A stretch of DNA of 64,000 nt from Devosia indica. GTDB lineage: Bacteria > Pseudomonadota > Alphaproteobacteria > Rhizobiales > Devosiaceae. Below, in pieces: positions 10,413-18,781 of this stretch. A program made the translations under genes and the position numbers. Each line of letters begins with the position of its first letter. Within the stretch, counting starts at the first letter, position 1. The stretch lies in contig NZ_PYVZ01000009.1 of the NCBI RefSeq assembly GCF_003056405.1, positions 91,966-155,965 of the forward strand, given 5' to 3'. The notes beneath the pieces are model-generated. The model saw only the letters and a program-made list of their open reading frames with translations, was not told the origin of the DNA and did not search any database.

Positions 10413-10766
10413 ATGTCACTGCAGAAACTCGCACGAGAATTGGACGAGACGGCGCGGCAGACCGCTTCCATGCTAGAAGGCATCACAGAAGCGCTCGAAC
10501 TGCTCGCCGACACGCAAATCAGCAAGGACCCGAGCGTTCGGGAAGCCGTGCAACTCATTGTCACGGCCCTGCAGGGCCAGGACCGGATCGAGCAGCGCTG
10601 CCACAACATGGCGCTGGCCGTGCGCCAGTTTGCGCTCTTGCCGCCGACGGCTCCGGATAGCGTCTATGACGAAATCTGGGCCAGCCTGACTCTGGACGAA
10701 TTGCGCGTACCAGCCCTCTCCGGCATTGCCGCCCATTCCAGCCATGGCGACGCCGAACTGTTCTAG
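10413..10766 (+). CDS. Small chemotaxis-associated protein, CheZ/CheT-like candidate
   Basis: 117 aa, mostly predicted helical, not recognised with certainty. Residues 56-61 read QDRIEQ, i.e. D-x-x-x-Q preceded by Q, the arrangement of the CheY-P phosphatase active site in CheZ. The C-terminus is DAELF; CheZ proteins also end in an acidic-hydrophobic CheY-binding tail. It is divergent from cheD, and small CheT-type proteins follow cheD in rhizobial che operons. No other phosphatase gene (cheZ, cheC, cheX) is visible in either che block. The function as a CheY-P phosphatase is inference. A terminator follows at 10810. Confidence 0.65.
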   Translation: MSLQKLARELDETARQTASMLEGITEALELLADTQISKDPSVREAVQLIVTALQGQDRIEQRCHNMALAVRQFALLPPTAPDSVYDEIWASLTLDELRVPALSGIAAHSSHGDAELF

Positions 10767-10809
10767 CTCTTTCAACCCGCTCTGTTTTTTTTGCTCTTTT
10801 TAGTACGCT

Positions 10810-10829
10810 GGCGCCTTGTGCGCCTTTTT
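10810..10829 (+). terminator. Rho-independent terminator after the CheZ/CheT-like gene
   Basis: GGCGC pairs with GCGCC around a 5-base loop and is followed by five T and, after GCG, six more T. It lies 43 bases after the stop codon. Confidence 0.8.
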
Positions 10830-10886
10830 GCGTTTTTTGAGAGGTACGAACCTCAGGCACATGCCGGGATATGACCCGGCGCGCCG

Positions 10887-11093
10887 CTAGATCAGCAGAT
10901 CAACCTCCGCGCCATTGATAGGCGCTTCGGCCGGCTTTGTGGCGAGGGGTGAGGTGGCATTGTGCGCCTGGGCTTGCTGCAATTCGGCGCGCAGGCGGGC
11001 AACTTCGAGCAGATGGCCAGCTTGCGGGACCTCGCGTTCATGCACCATGCGGTTGATCATCACGGATGGGGATATGCCGATACCGGTGCCCAT
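10887..11093 (-). CDS. Small hypothetical protein coupled to the YjfB-like gene
   Basis: 68 aa, family not recognised. A central helical stretch rich in Ala, Gln and Glu (EVARLRAELQQAQ) is followed by a Pro/Ala-rich part and an acidic-hydrophobic end EVDLLI. GAGG sits 8 bases before the ATG, and the gene starts 10 bases after the YjfB-like stop, so it is almost certainly co-translated with it. Its neighbourhood suggests a motility role, but nothing in the sequence proves this. Confidence 0.6.
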   Translation of the reverse strand: MGTGIGISPSVMINRMVHEREVPQAGHLLEVARLRAELQQAQAHNATSPLATKPAEAPINGAEVDLLI

Positions 11094-11103
11094 CGCACCG
11101 GCC

Positions 11104-11292
11104 TCAGGCCTGCTTGTCGATCTTGAGCCCCTGGCCCGGCGGGGGCGCCGGTGGATTAAGGGCCGTCTGCATCAAGGAATTGAGCAGGTTCGACTCCATC
11201 TCATGGGCCTTCTTGAACACGGCAATCTGCACCGAATTCTGCGTCAGCGCCGTTTGTGCGGTCAGCAAATTGGTGGAGAGATCGGTGTTCAA
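11104..11292 (-). CDS. YjfB-like putative motility protein
   Basis: 62 aa starting with TTG, with AGGA 8 bases upstream; no in-frame ATG exists between an upstream stop and this TTG. The pattern STNLLTAQTALTQNSVQIAVFKKAHEME, described here by its key features, is a Gln/Ala/Leu helix followed by an LKKA-like turn and a second helix ending LLNSLMQTAL. This matches the small YjfB-type motility family found near flagellar and chemotaxis genes. It is upstream of and coupled to a 68-aa gene. Its molecular role is unknown in general. Confidence 0.6.
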   Translation of the reverse strand: MNTDLSTNLLTAQTALTQNSVQIAVFKKAHEMESNLLNSLMQTALNPPAPPPGQGLKIDKQA

Positions 11293-11384
11293 CGGTCCGG
11301 TCCTGATGGTTGCATCGCCCTTAGACTAGTTAAGCCGGGTTAAGATTTTGTTGGCCGGTTGTCCGCATTTGCGAACAATTGGGT

Positions 11385-12068
11385 CTAGCGCCCACCAAAC
11401 AGTGGCACCTTGCGGCTCTTGAAGAGGGGCGCCAGCACAAGGCCCGCAGCGAATCCGCCCAGATGCGCCCACCAGGCCACCGGCTCGTCCGAGCCCATCA
11501 CGACAAAGAAGAGCTGTGTGGCGATCCAGAAGCCGAGCATCCAGAAGGCGGGCACGGGCAGCGGAATGAGCCAGACAATGCGGGCCAGCACGAAGACCCG
11601 GGCGTGGGGATAGAGCAGGATATAGGCCCCCATAACCCCGGCCACGGCACCCGAAGCGCCGATCAGCGGACCATTGCCATCAAGATTGAACAGCAGATGA
11701 GCAAGGGCCGCCAGAACCGCGCAGGCGAGATAGAAGACCAGGAACTTGAAGTGCCCGAATGCGTCTTCAATATTGTCGCCGAACACCCAGAGGAACAGCA
11801 TGTTGGAAAGCAGGTGCAGCCAGTCGGCATGCAGGAACGCATAGGTCACCAGGTTCGCCCAGTCCGGCAACCACGGCACCGGCTGGGGATAGAGATCGCG
11901 CACCACGATCGGGATCATGCCGAAATCGATAGTTGCCTGATCAAAAGCTGCCGGGGGCAGAACCGACTGGATCAGGAAAACCAGGATCGTCACGCCCATC
12001 AGCCCATAGGTGACGAAAGGGAAATCGACATGGCGGATGGGGTTGGTGTCATGCAGGGGCAGGAACAG
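11385..12068 (-). CDS. Rhomboid family intramembrane serine protease
   Basis: About 227 aa, six or more membrane helices. The catalytic Ser is in GASGAVAG and the catalytic His in WWAHLGG; the HLLSNMLFLW motif (H-x-x-x-N) of the second helix is present. The reading frame extends upstream of the first ATG (11999) through PLHDTNPIRHVDF, which is the normal N-terminus of this family, but no ATG, GTG or TTG is available there. A CTG at 12068 lies 7 bases after GGAG and gives LFLPLHDTN; it is taken as the start. Otherwise translation would begin at 11999 and lose the conserved N-terminus. Confidence 0.85.
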   Translation of the reverse strand: MFLPLHDTNPIRHVDFPFVTYGLMGVTILVFLIQSVLPPAAFDQATIDFGMIPIVVRDLYPQPVPWLPDWANLVTYAFLHADWLHLLSNMLFLWVFGDNIEDAFGHFKFLVFYLACAVLAALAHLLFNLDGNGPLIGASGAVAGVMGAYILLYPHARVFVLARIVWLIPLPVPAFWMLGFWIATQLFFVVMGSDEPVAWWAHLGGFAAGLVLAPLFKSRKVPLFGGR

Positions 12069-12106
12069 GGCCGGTCTCCAATGCTGCGCGAATAGAGCTG
12101 GGCGGC

Positions 12107-12700
12107 TCAGCCTTTTGCCACGTCACCATAATTGCCCGGCACCCACAAGACATCGCCCGCGCCATTGTTGTTGGCCACCCGGCCAAGCACGAAAAGCAGG
12201 TCCGAGAGGCGGTTGAGATAGCGCAGTGGTTCCACGCTGGTCTCGGGTTCGGCCTCGAGCAGCGCTGCAACCAGCCGCTCCGCCCGCCGGGTCACGGTGC
12301 GGGCCAGATGCAGCGAAACCGCCAGGGGGGTGCCACCGGGCAGGATGAAGCTTGTGAGCGGCTGGAGAGCAGCGTTGAACTGGTCAATCTGCTGCTCAAG
12401 CCAGATGGTCTGGACCGGCCGGATGCGCAGGCTCGGATAGTCCGCATCGGGGGCATCGGCGCCTGGTGTCGCCAGGTCGGAGCCAAGATCGAACAGATCG
12501 TTCTGAATGCGCGAGAGCACGGCATCGATCCGCGGCCGAGTGGACGAGGTCAGGCGGGCCTGGCCGATAAAGGCATTGGCTTCCTCAACCGTACCATAGG
12601 CCTCGACCCGCAGATCATGCTTGGCGCGACGAGGCCCCCGGACCAGCCCCGTGGTGCCGGCATCGCCGGTGCGGGTGTAGATCGTGTTGAGCTTGACCAT
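12107..12700 (-). CDS. Cob(I)alamin adenosyltransferase (PduO type)
   Basis: 197 aa. Converts cob(I)alamin plus ATP to adenosylcobalamin. Motifs of the PduO/MMAB family are visible: TRTGDAGTTGL at the ATP site, VEEANAFIG, RRAERL and NRLSDLLFVLGR. The start at 12700 is the family start; a longer in-frame extension overlaps the preceding gene. It follows the HIG1-type gene by 20 bases and precedes the rhomboid gene, so these three minus-strand genes probably form one operon. Confidence 0.95.
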   Translation of the reverse strand: MVKLNTIYTRTGDAGTTGLVRGPRRAKHDLRVEAYGTVEEANAFIGQARLTSSTRPRIDAVLSRIQNDLFDLGSDLATPGADAPDADYPSLRIRPVQTIWLEQQIDQFNAALQPLTSFILPGGTPLAVSLHLARTVTRRAERLVAALLEAEPETSVEPLRYLNRLSDLLFVLGRVANNNGAGDVLWVPGNYGDVAKG

Positions 12701-12720
12701 TGCGCCCCCCAGCCGCTGGC

Positions 12721-12915
12721 CTAGCCGCGGCCAAAGAAGAACAGGGCGCCCAGGAGCAGAACCAGGGCGACGGCTTGGCCAATGACGCGCAGGCGCATCA
12801 GCCGCTGGCTGGTATTGCCCGGGCCACCTTTGAGCATGTTCCAAAGGCCCAAGCCCAGAACGATGACGACGAACAGCAGGGCCAGGGCGATGGCGATATT
12901 AACGAGGGTTTCCAT
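12721..12915 (-). CDS. Twin transmembrane helix small protein (HIG1 domain)
   Basis: 64 aa with two hydrophobic helices (about 6-26 and 44-62) joined by a short basic loop with NMLKGGPGNTSQRLMRLRV. This is the HIG1-type domain protein common next to cob(I)alamin adenosyltransferase in alphaproteobacteria. Related mitochondrial proteins assist respiratory complexes; the bacterial role is unknown. It starts 7 bases after the LysR gene ends. Confidence 0.85.
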   Translation of the reverse strand: METLVNIAIALALLFVVIVLGLGLWNMLKGGPGNTSQRLMRLRVIGQAVALVLLLGALFFFGRG

Positions 12916-12922
12916 GATAGCC

Positions 12923-13837
12923 TTAACGTAAGGGAGGCGAGATTGGATCGCCCTTGATATAGGCGGTCAGACCCTCCGCCACAGCATCATAAATGGCACG
13001 AATTCTGTGTGAGGTGAACAATTCCCTGTGCGTGGTGAGCCAGATAGGCAGCGGCGGGATCGCCAAATCCAGCGGCAGTACCACCAGCCCTGGTGTAAGG
13101 CGGGCGAGATTGAGCTGGGCAAAGCCGATCCCCAGGCCCGCCCGCAGCATTTCCCACAAATGTGGCTGATCGTCCGAGCGCACGGGGAAGTTGTCGCGCG
13201 TCACCTCGAACCCCAGGGACCGGGCATGGCGGATCACCGCATCGGAGCGATCAAAGCCCAGCAAGTCGTGTTCCCAGAGCTGGTTGAGCGTGCTGGGCGT
13301 GCCGCGCCGGGCCAGGTAGCTCTCATGGGCCACCGGGACCAGCGGAATATCACCCAGATGCCGGGTGACCAGTTCGAGCTGGGTGGGCCGGAACATGCGC
13401 ACGGCGATATCAGCCTCGCGCATCAGCAGGTTTTCCGCTGAATCGGTGGGCACCGATTCAATGGCGATATTGGGATGCAGGCGTCTGATGCCGGCCAGAA
13501 TATCGGGCAGCACATAATTGGAAATCATGGTGCTGGCGGTCAGCCGCACCGTGCCGCCCGTCTCACTCTGGGCACCGGCGGCCAGGATGGCGGCCTCGGC
13601 CAGCGCAGAGCGGGCACGATCGACCGACCCGTAGAGCTTAAGGGCGGTGGCATTGGGCTTGAGGCCGGTCAGGCTGCGCTCGAACAAAGGCAGATCCAGC
13701 GCGGCTTCGAGCGCCTCGATATGACGGCCAAGCGTGGGCTGGCTGAGGCCGAGCTGGCGCGCGGCGGCCGAGAGCGATCCTTCGGCGATCACCGCCGCAA
13801 AGCTGCGCCACAGCGTCCAATCAGGATTACTATTCAT
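12923..13837 (-). CDS. LysR family transcriptional regulator
   Basis: 304 aa. An N-terminal winged helix-turn-helix (GSLSAAARQLGLSQPTLGRH) is followed by a LysR substrate-binding domain from about residue 90. It is divergent from the NAD-dependent epimerase-like gene at 13926, the classic arrangement for a LysR regulator and its target. A palindrome ATTCA-TTTT-TGAAT overlaps its start codon and could be an autoregulatory operator. The effector is unknown. Confidence 0.93.
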   Translation of the reverse strand: MNSNPDWTLWRSFAAVIAEGSLSAAARQLGLSQPTLGRHIEALEAALDLPLFERSLTGLKPNATALKLYGSVDRARSALAEAAILAAGAQSETGGTVRLTASTMISNYVLPDILAGIRRLHPNIAIESVPTDSAENLLMREADIAVRMFRPTQLELVTRHLGDIPLVPVAHESYLARRGTPSTLNQLWEHDLLGFDRSDAVIRHARSLGFEVTRDNFPVRSDDQPHLWEMLRAGLGIGFAQLNLARLTPGLVVLPLDLAIPPLPIWLTTHRELFTSHRIRAIYDAVAEGLTAYIKGDPISPPLR

Positions 13838-13845
13838 TTTTGAAT
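13832..13845. promoter_or_regulatory. Candidate LysR operator palindrome
   Basis: ATTCA and TGAAT flank TTTT, forming a perfect 5-bp inverted repeat with a 4-base centre that overlaps the lysR-type start codon, in the 88-base divergent intergenic region. Only position and symmetry support an operator role. Confidence 0.3.
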
Positions 13846-13925
13846 ATTAGACCGAGAAAATTGCGCAATCGCCATTCATAATCGTAGCGCCCATCTTGCT
13901 TGCCAGCAACAGCAAGGAGCACAAA

Positions 13926-14885
13926 ATGCAAACGGGAAAAGTCACGGTACTGGGCAGCAACGGCCATATCGGCAATGCGGCCATGATCGCCTTCCGCGAC
14001 GCCGACTGGCAGGTCACGGGCCTGGGGCGCAGCAATCGCAAACCGGTTGCGGGCACCCAGTTCTTCAAGGGCGACGCCGACGAGGTTGCGGTGGTGCGCG
14101 CGGCCATCGCCGAAGCCGATGTCGTCGTCCATGCGCTCCATCTGCGCTATGACCAATGGGGCGACGGACGGGCCGAGAAGCAGTTGCAGGTGGTGCTCGA
14201 TGCTATGGCGGGCAGCGGCAAGACGCTGCTTTTTCCCGGCACAATCTATAATTACCGTGCCGGCGACCGCACCATTGCCCCCGGCCTGCGCCAGAGTGGA
14301 GAAAAACCGCGCGGCGAAATCCGCATCCGGCTCGAACAGATGCTGCGCGACGCGGCGGCCAGCAATGGATTTCAGGTGATTATCCTGCGGGCGGGCGATT
14401 TCTTCGGCCCCGGCAATCGCGACGAATGGTTCGATGCCGCCATGCTCATGGATTACGCCAAGGGGCGGCTCTACCATCTGGGCGATCTCGAAACGCGGCA
14501 TAGCTGGGCCTATCTGCCCGATCTGGCACGCGCTTTCACTGTTCTGGCCGCGCAGCGCGCCGAAATGAAGGGGTTCGAGAACTTCCATTTTGCCGGCCAT
14601 TGGGTGAACCATGGACAGGTTATGGCTGCGACACAAAACGCCTTGCCCAGGCCCGTCAAGGTCGCACCGCTGCCCTGGTGGATGCTGCGCGCCGTGGGGC
14701 TGTTCAACCCGGTCATGCGCGACGTCTATCGCATGCGCTATTTGTGGCGCAACGAGATGGAACTGGTCGATCCGCGGCTTGATGCCCTGCTCGGCCCAGG
14801 CTTCACCACACCCTTTGAGACAGCAGTCGCTGAGACGGTGACGGAACTGGTCGCCGGCCGGTCGCCCGAAAAACAGGCGGCCTGA
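13926..14885 (+). CDS. NAD-dependent epimerase/dehydratase-like protein (extended SDR)
   Basis: 319 aa. A Rossmann nucleotide-binding motif VLGSNGHIGNAAM lies near the N-terminus; the residues PGTIYNYRAG and RAGDFFGPG fit extended short-chain dehydrogenases of the NAD-dependent epimerase type. The substrate is unknown. The start at 13926 has AAGGAG six bases upstream and fits the family; 10 extra codons upstream are possible. It is divergent from the LysR regulator and followed by a DUF4260 gene, so it is the likely LysR target. Confidence 0.85.
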   Translation: MQTGKVTVLGSNGHIGNAAMIAFRDADWQVTGLGRSNRKPVAGTQFFKGDADEVAVVRAAIAEADVVVHALHLRYDQWGDGRAEKQLQVVLDAMAGSGKTLLFPGTIYNYRAGDRTIAPGLRQSGEKPRGEIRIRLEQMLRDAAASNGFQVIILRAGDFFGPGNRDEWFDAAMLMDYAKGRLYHLGDLETRHSWAYLPDLARAFTVLAAQRAEMKGFENFHFAGHWVNHGQVMAATQNALPRPVKVAPLPWWMLRAVGLFNPVMRDVYRMRYLWRNEMELVDPRLDALLGPGFTTPFETAVAETVTELVAGRSPEKQAA

Positions 14886-14902
14886 GCGTGGGAGTTGATG
14901 CG

Positions 14903-15274
14903 ATGAAAGATGTGATTGTCTGGCAACGGGTCGAAGGCGGATTGGTGTTCGTTGCCGCGCTGGTCCTCTATGCACAGGTGGAATCGGTGCTGCCCTGGTG
15001 GGGTGCGCTGCTGGTGTTCTTTGCGCCGGATTTGAGCTTCTTTGCCTATGGCGCGGGGGCCCGGTTCGGCTCCTGGATCTATAATTTGGTCCATGTCTAT
15101 GCGCTGGGTGTGGGGCTGATGGCGCTCGGCGCATTGCTCGGCTTGCCTTTGCTGGCCGCGCTGGGCGCGCTCTGGCTGGCCCATTCCGGCTTCGACCGCA
15201 TGCTGGGCTATGGCCTGAAGGCCCAGACCAGTTTCAAGGACACCCATCTGGGACGGCTGGGCAAGGCAGGCTAA
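14903..15274 (+). CDS. DUF4260 family membrane protein
   Basis: 123 aa with about three or four hydrophobic helices. The C-terminal signature HSGFDRMLGYGLK followed by FKDTHLG is characteristic of DUF4260; its function is unknown. The ATG at 14903 has GGGAG upstream; a GTG at 14888 is an alternative. It starts 17 bases after the epimerase-like gene and overlaps the end of gluQ on the other strand by 3 bases. Confidence 0.85.
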   Translation: MKDVIVWQRVEGGLVFVAALVLYAQVESVLPWWGALLVFFAPDLSFFAYGAGARFGSWIYNLVHVYALGVGLMALGALLGLPLLAALGALWLAHSGFDRMLGYGLKAQTSFKDTHLGRLGKAG

Positions 15275-16116
15275 AAGCCGACCGCCCGCCGCACATCGTC
15301 CGGTGTCCAACCGTGGGCTCGCAAATCCGCCAGGCTTTGCGAGCCCTTGGACTTGGACAGTTTCTGCCCGTCATCGCCAAGCAGCAGGCGGTGGAAGAAA
15401 TAGAGGGGCGTAGGCAGGCTGAGCAGCATTTGCAGCAGCACATGAATATCGGTGGCCGCTTCAAGATCGCGTCCGCGCGTGACATGGCTGATGGCCTGGG
15501 CGGCATCATCGACCACGACGCTTAAGTGATAACTGGTCGGCATGTCCTTGCGCTGCAGCACCACATCACCCCAGCGCTCGGGCCGGGCATAGCGGATTTG
15601 CGGCCGGTCCAGGATGCCCGGGCCGACGGCGGAAAACGTCAGCATGCCGGTGCGGGCCATGGCGGCCTCGGTATCGAGGCGGAACTGCACCGCATCGCCA
15701 CGCTCAAGCCGCTCGATGCGTTCTGCATTGCTCATGTGTCGGCACGTGCCGGGATAAAGCGGGGCGCCATCAGGATCTGTGCCGGTGGCATTTTGCGCGA
15801 TATCGCTGCGCGAGCAGAAACAGGGATAGAGCAGGTCCATGGCGCGCAGCCGATTGGCGGCCTCGGCATAAATTTCGAAACGCTCAGACTGGTAGAGTAC
15901 CGGCTCGGGCCAGGAGAGGCCCAGCCAATTGAGGTCCTCGAACAGGCCCGCGACATATTCAGGTTTGCAGCGGGCGGTGTCGATATCCTCAATGCGCAGC
16001 AGCGCGGTGCCGCCCAGCCTCTGCGCCGCGTCCCAGGTGACCAGCGCCGAGAGGGCATGGCCCAGATGCAACGGGCCATTGGGGCTGGGGGCAAAGCGCA
16101 GGATGGGTTTGGACAT
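15271..16116 (-). CDS. gluQ: Glutamyl-Q tRNA(Asp) synthetase
   Basis: 281 aa. Transfers glutamate to queuosine in the anticodon of tRNA(Asp). It has a class I catalytic core with a HIGH-like HLGH (PLHLGHAL) and a KMSKS-like QKLSKS, and Cys residues for zinc in CFC and TCRH, but is far shorter than GltX because the anticodon-binding domain is missing. That combination identifies the truncated GluQ family. The ORF can be extended 30 codons upstream, but the start at 16116 fits the family (MSKPILRFAPSPNG). Confidence 0.93.
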   Translation of the reverse strand: MSKPILRFAPSPNGPLHLGHALSALVTWDAAQRLGGTALLRIEDIDTARCKPEYVAGLFEDLNWLGLSWPEPVLYQSERFEIYAEAANRLRAMDLLYPCFCSRSDIAQNATGTDPDGAPLYPGTCRHMSNAERIERLERGDAVQFRLDTEAAMARTGMLTFSAVGPGILDRPQIRYARPERWGDVVLQRKDMPTSYHLSVVVDDAAQAISHVTRGRDLEAATDIHVLLQMLLSLPTPLYFFHRLLLGDDGQKLSKSKGSQSLADLRAHGWTPDDVRRAVGF

Positions 16117-16307
16117 GGAGTGCAGTTTCAAAAAGCTGGTGCTTCCCTTTCTAGGCGTCGGGACTTTGAAACGAAAGCCTAGAGGATCGCTCCGGCATCC
16201 AGGCAATTGCTTCAGCGCTTCGTGAGGGCGCGATGCTTTGCGCTTTATTGGCGGCTGTGCTACATGCGCGCACTTCCCGCATTTTTGTCGAGCCCTATGT
16301 GCCTGCC

Positions 16308-17516
16308 ATGAGCCTTGCGCTGAATATTGACCATTCCAGTGCCGTCCGCCCCGCGCCGACCATGCGCCCCTCGCTGATCGGCCTTTCCAAGGCTGGCCTG
16401 GCCGAGGCGCTGGTGAGCCACGAGGTGGTGGCCGAGAAGGAAGGGCGCATGCGCGCCAGCCAGCTCTGGAACTGGCTCTATGTCAACGGGGTCACCGACT
16501 TCGAGCGCATGACCAATGTGGCCAAGCCCGTGCGCCAGAAGCTCAGCGACACGTTCAATCTTGATCGTCCCGAGATCGTCTCCGAGCAGGTGTCGGTCGA
16601 TGGTACGCGCAAATGGCTGTTCCGCTTTCGCGACCCCGCCAATCCGAACCTGCCCGCGGTCGAGGTGGAAACCGTCTATATCCCGGAAAGCGATCGCGGC
16701 ACGCTCTGCGTCTCCTCGCAGGTGGGCTGCACGCTGACCTGCTCGTTCTGCCACACCGGCACGCAGAAGCTGGTGCGCAATCTGACGGCCGGGGAAATCC
16801 TGGGGCAGATCCTGATGGCGCGTGAGCGCCTGGGCGATTTTCCGGGTGGGTCGCGCCCCGATGACGGGGGCCTGGTGCCCGGCGGGGAAACCCGCGCCAT
16901 CACCAATATCGTGATGATGGGCATGGGCGAGCCGCTCTACAATTACGAGAACGTCAAGCAGGCGCTGCTGATCGCCTCGGCTGGTGATGGCATGTCCATT
17001 TCCAAGCGTCGCATCACGCTTTCGACCTCGGGCGTCGTGCCCTATATCGAGCCCACTGGCCGCGAGATCGACGTCATGCTGGCCATTTCGCTCCATGCCG
17101 TGCGCGACGATCTGCGCGACGTGCTGGTACCGATCAACAAGAAATGGCCGCTCAAAGAACTGCTTGAAGCGTGCAAGAATTATCCGGGCCTCTCCAATGC
17201 CCGGCGCATCACCTTTGAATATGTCATGCTCGACGGCATCAATGACAGCGATGCCGAGGCGCGCGAACTGGTGCGGCTGCTCGCGGGCATTCCGGCCAAG
17301 ATCAACCTGATCCCGTTCAACCCCTGGCCGGGTTCGAACTATGGCACCTCGCCCTCGTCGCGCATCGAGCGCTTTGCCGATATCGTCAACAAGGCCGGCT
17401 ATGCCAGCCCCGTGCGCACGCCACGCGGCCGCGACATCTTTGCGGCGTGTGGGCAATTGAAGAGCGAGAGCGAACGGCTTTCAAAGAAAGACCGGGACGC
17501 TCTGCTGACGCTGTGA
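16308..17516 (+). CDS. rlmN: 23S rRNA A2503 / tRNA A37 C2-methyltransferase RlmN
   Basis: 402 aa radical-SAM enzyme. The CxxxCxxC iron-sulphur motif is [16 protein letters not shown] is the family motif, and the second methyl-transfer Cys is in FAACGQL near the C-terminus. It methylates 23S rRNA and some tRNAs using two SAM. The start at 16308 ([10 protein letters not shown]) lacks a clear ribosome-binding site; an internal Met ([10 protein letters not shown]) is an alternative. Confidence 0.96.
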   Translation: MSLALNIDHSSAVRPAPTMRPSLIGLSKAGLAEALVSHEVVAEKEGRMRASQLWNWLYVNGVTDFERMTNVAKPVRQKLSDTFNLDRPEIVSEQVSVDGTRKWLFRFRDPANPNLPAVEVETVYIPESDRGTLCVSSQVGCTLTCSFCHTGTQKLVRNLTAGEILGQILMARERLGDFPGGSRPDDGGLVPGGETRAITNIVMMGMGEPLYNYENVKQALLIASAGDGMSISKRRITLSTSGVVPYIEPTGREIDVMLAISLHAVRDDLRDVLVPINKKWPLKELLEACKNYPGLSNARRITFEYVMLDGINDSDAEARELVRLLAGIPAKINLIPFNPWPGSNYGTSPSSRIERFADIVNKAGYASPVRTPRGRDIFAACGQLKSESERLSKKDRDALLTL

Positions 17517-17568
17517 TGCGGACGCTGGTTCCCGATGGCTATGTGTTGCAGTTCTGCGAGCGAGAGTG

Positions 17569-17928
17569 ATGCGGCCCTCGGCCCGCAAGATCGAACAGGC
17601 CATTGCCACTGCTGAAAACGCCGCGGCAAAGCGGCAGCCACTTGTTTGCCCTTTATGTGACCGGCCCATTCCGCCTGAGGCCAGATCGAGCCGGCATCAC
17701 CTCGTGCCGCGCCTCAAGGGCGGCACGCATAAGGGCACGGTGCGCCTGCACCAGATCTGCCACAACGCCATTCATGCCCGGTTTTCAGAGGCGGAACTGG
17801 CCGATAGGCTCGCCGATATCGACAGCCTCAAGGCCGACCCGGAAATCGTAGAATTCGTGGCATGGGTGAGAACCAAACCACCGACTTTCCATGCGCCGAC
17901 GCGGAGAACGCGCAAGCGAAAGGCATAG
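17569..17928 (+). CDS. HNH endonuclease
   Basis: 119 aa. A CPLC zinc pair (near residue 28), HHLVPR with the central HNH His, and a second half RLHQICHNAIHARF with the terminal Cys and His give a compact HNH nuclease fold. A Lys/Arg-rich tail follows (RRTRKRKA). Such small HNH proteins are often single-gene nucleases of unknown role. It lies between rlmN and the convergent rlmJ, ending 3 bases before the rlmJ stop. Confidence 0.85.
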   Translation: MRPSARKIEQAIATAENAAAKRQPLVCPLCDRPIPPEARSSRHHLVPRLKGGTHKGTVRLHQICHNAIHARFSEAELADRLADIDSLKADPEIVEFVAWVRTKPPTFHAPTRRTRKRKA

Positions 17929-17931
17929 GCG

Positions 17932-18780
17932 CTACTCCCCCGCCACCCAATCGATACGCCACTGCCCGCGCCCTTCATCGCTCAGCAGGTCAGCCAGAAT
18001 GGGCAGAACCGTCCGCATTTCTTCTTCCAGTACGAATGGCGGGTTGACCACGACCATGCCGGTGCCGTGCAGGCGCGGCGGGGTAGAAGGTGGGCGGATG
18101 GTCAGCTCGAGCCGCAGGATCTTGGGAATGCCAGACTTCTTGAGGGCTTTGACATAGGCCTCGACCTCGTCCGGTTCCTTGATCGGATACCAAAAAGCAT
18201 AGGTGCCGCCCGGCCAGCGCTTGATCGCTTTTTCAAGGCTCTGCACCATGCGGGTAAATTCGCCCTTTTCTTCAAAGGGTGGATCGACCAGTACGAGGCC
18301 CCGCTTTTCCTTGGGTGGCAAATGGGTGCCGAAAATATCCCAGGCATCGAGCTGGGTAGTGCGGGTCTGGAAATCGCCGGCGAAATTTTCCCTGAGGCGA
18401 TTGGCGTCCATGGGATGGAGCTCGAACGCCATCAGCCGGTCTTGCTCGCGCAGCATGTGCCGGGTGATGAAAGGGGAGCCGGGATAATAGCGCAGATGGC
18501 CGTGAGGGTTCTGCGCGCGCACCGCGTCAAGATAGGGCGCGAGCAGTTCGGTCACCGGGCCGGGCAGCTCTGCTGCCATGACCCGGCCGATGCCTTCGCG
18601 CCATTCCCCGGTACGCTCGGCCTTGTCGCCAAAAAGGTCATAGATTCCCACCCCGGCATGGGTGTCGATGACCCGGAAGGCAGCGTCCTTGCGCATGAGA
18701 TAGGCGAGGATGCGGGAAAGGATGGTGTGCTTGACCACGTCGGCGAAATTTCCGGCATGGAAGGCGTGCCTGTAGTTCAC
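17932..18780 (-). CDS. rlmJ: 23S rRNA A2030 N6-methyltransferase RlmJ
   Basis: 282 aa. The N-terminus NYRHAFHAGNFADVVKH is diagnostic of RlmJ; the catalytic DPPF is in VLVDPPFEEKGEF, and the nucleotide-binding VIDTHAGVG is present. It methylates A2030 of 23S rRNA. The start is GTG at 18780, one base after the lysE stop, chosen because the family begins with this NYRHAFHAGN sequence; the ORF upstream only runs through lysE. Confidence 0.95.
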   Translation of the reverse strand: MNYRHAFHAGNFADVVKHTILSRILAYLMRKDAAFRVIDTHAGVGIYDLFGDKAERTGEWREGIGRVMAAELPGPVTELLAPYLDAVRAQNPHGHLRYYPGSPFITRHMLREQDRLMAFELHPMDANRLRENFAGDFQTRTTQLDAWDIFGTHLPPKEKRGLVLVDPPFEEKGEFTRMVQSLEKAIKRWPGGTYAFWYPIKEPDEVEAYVKALKKSGIPKILRLELTIRPPSTPPRLHGTGMVVVNPPFVLEEEMRTVLPILADLLSDEGRGQWRIDWVAGE

Positions 18781-18781
18781 G

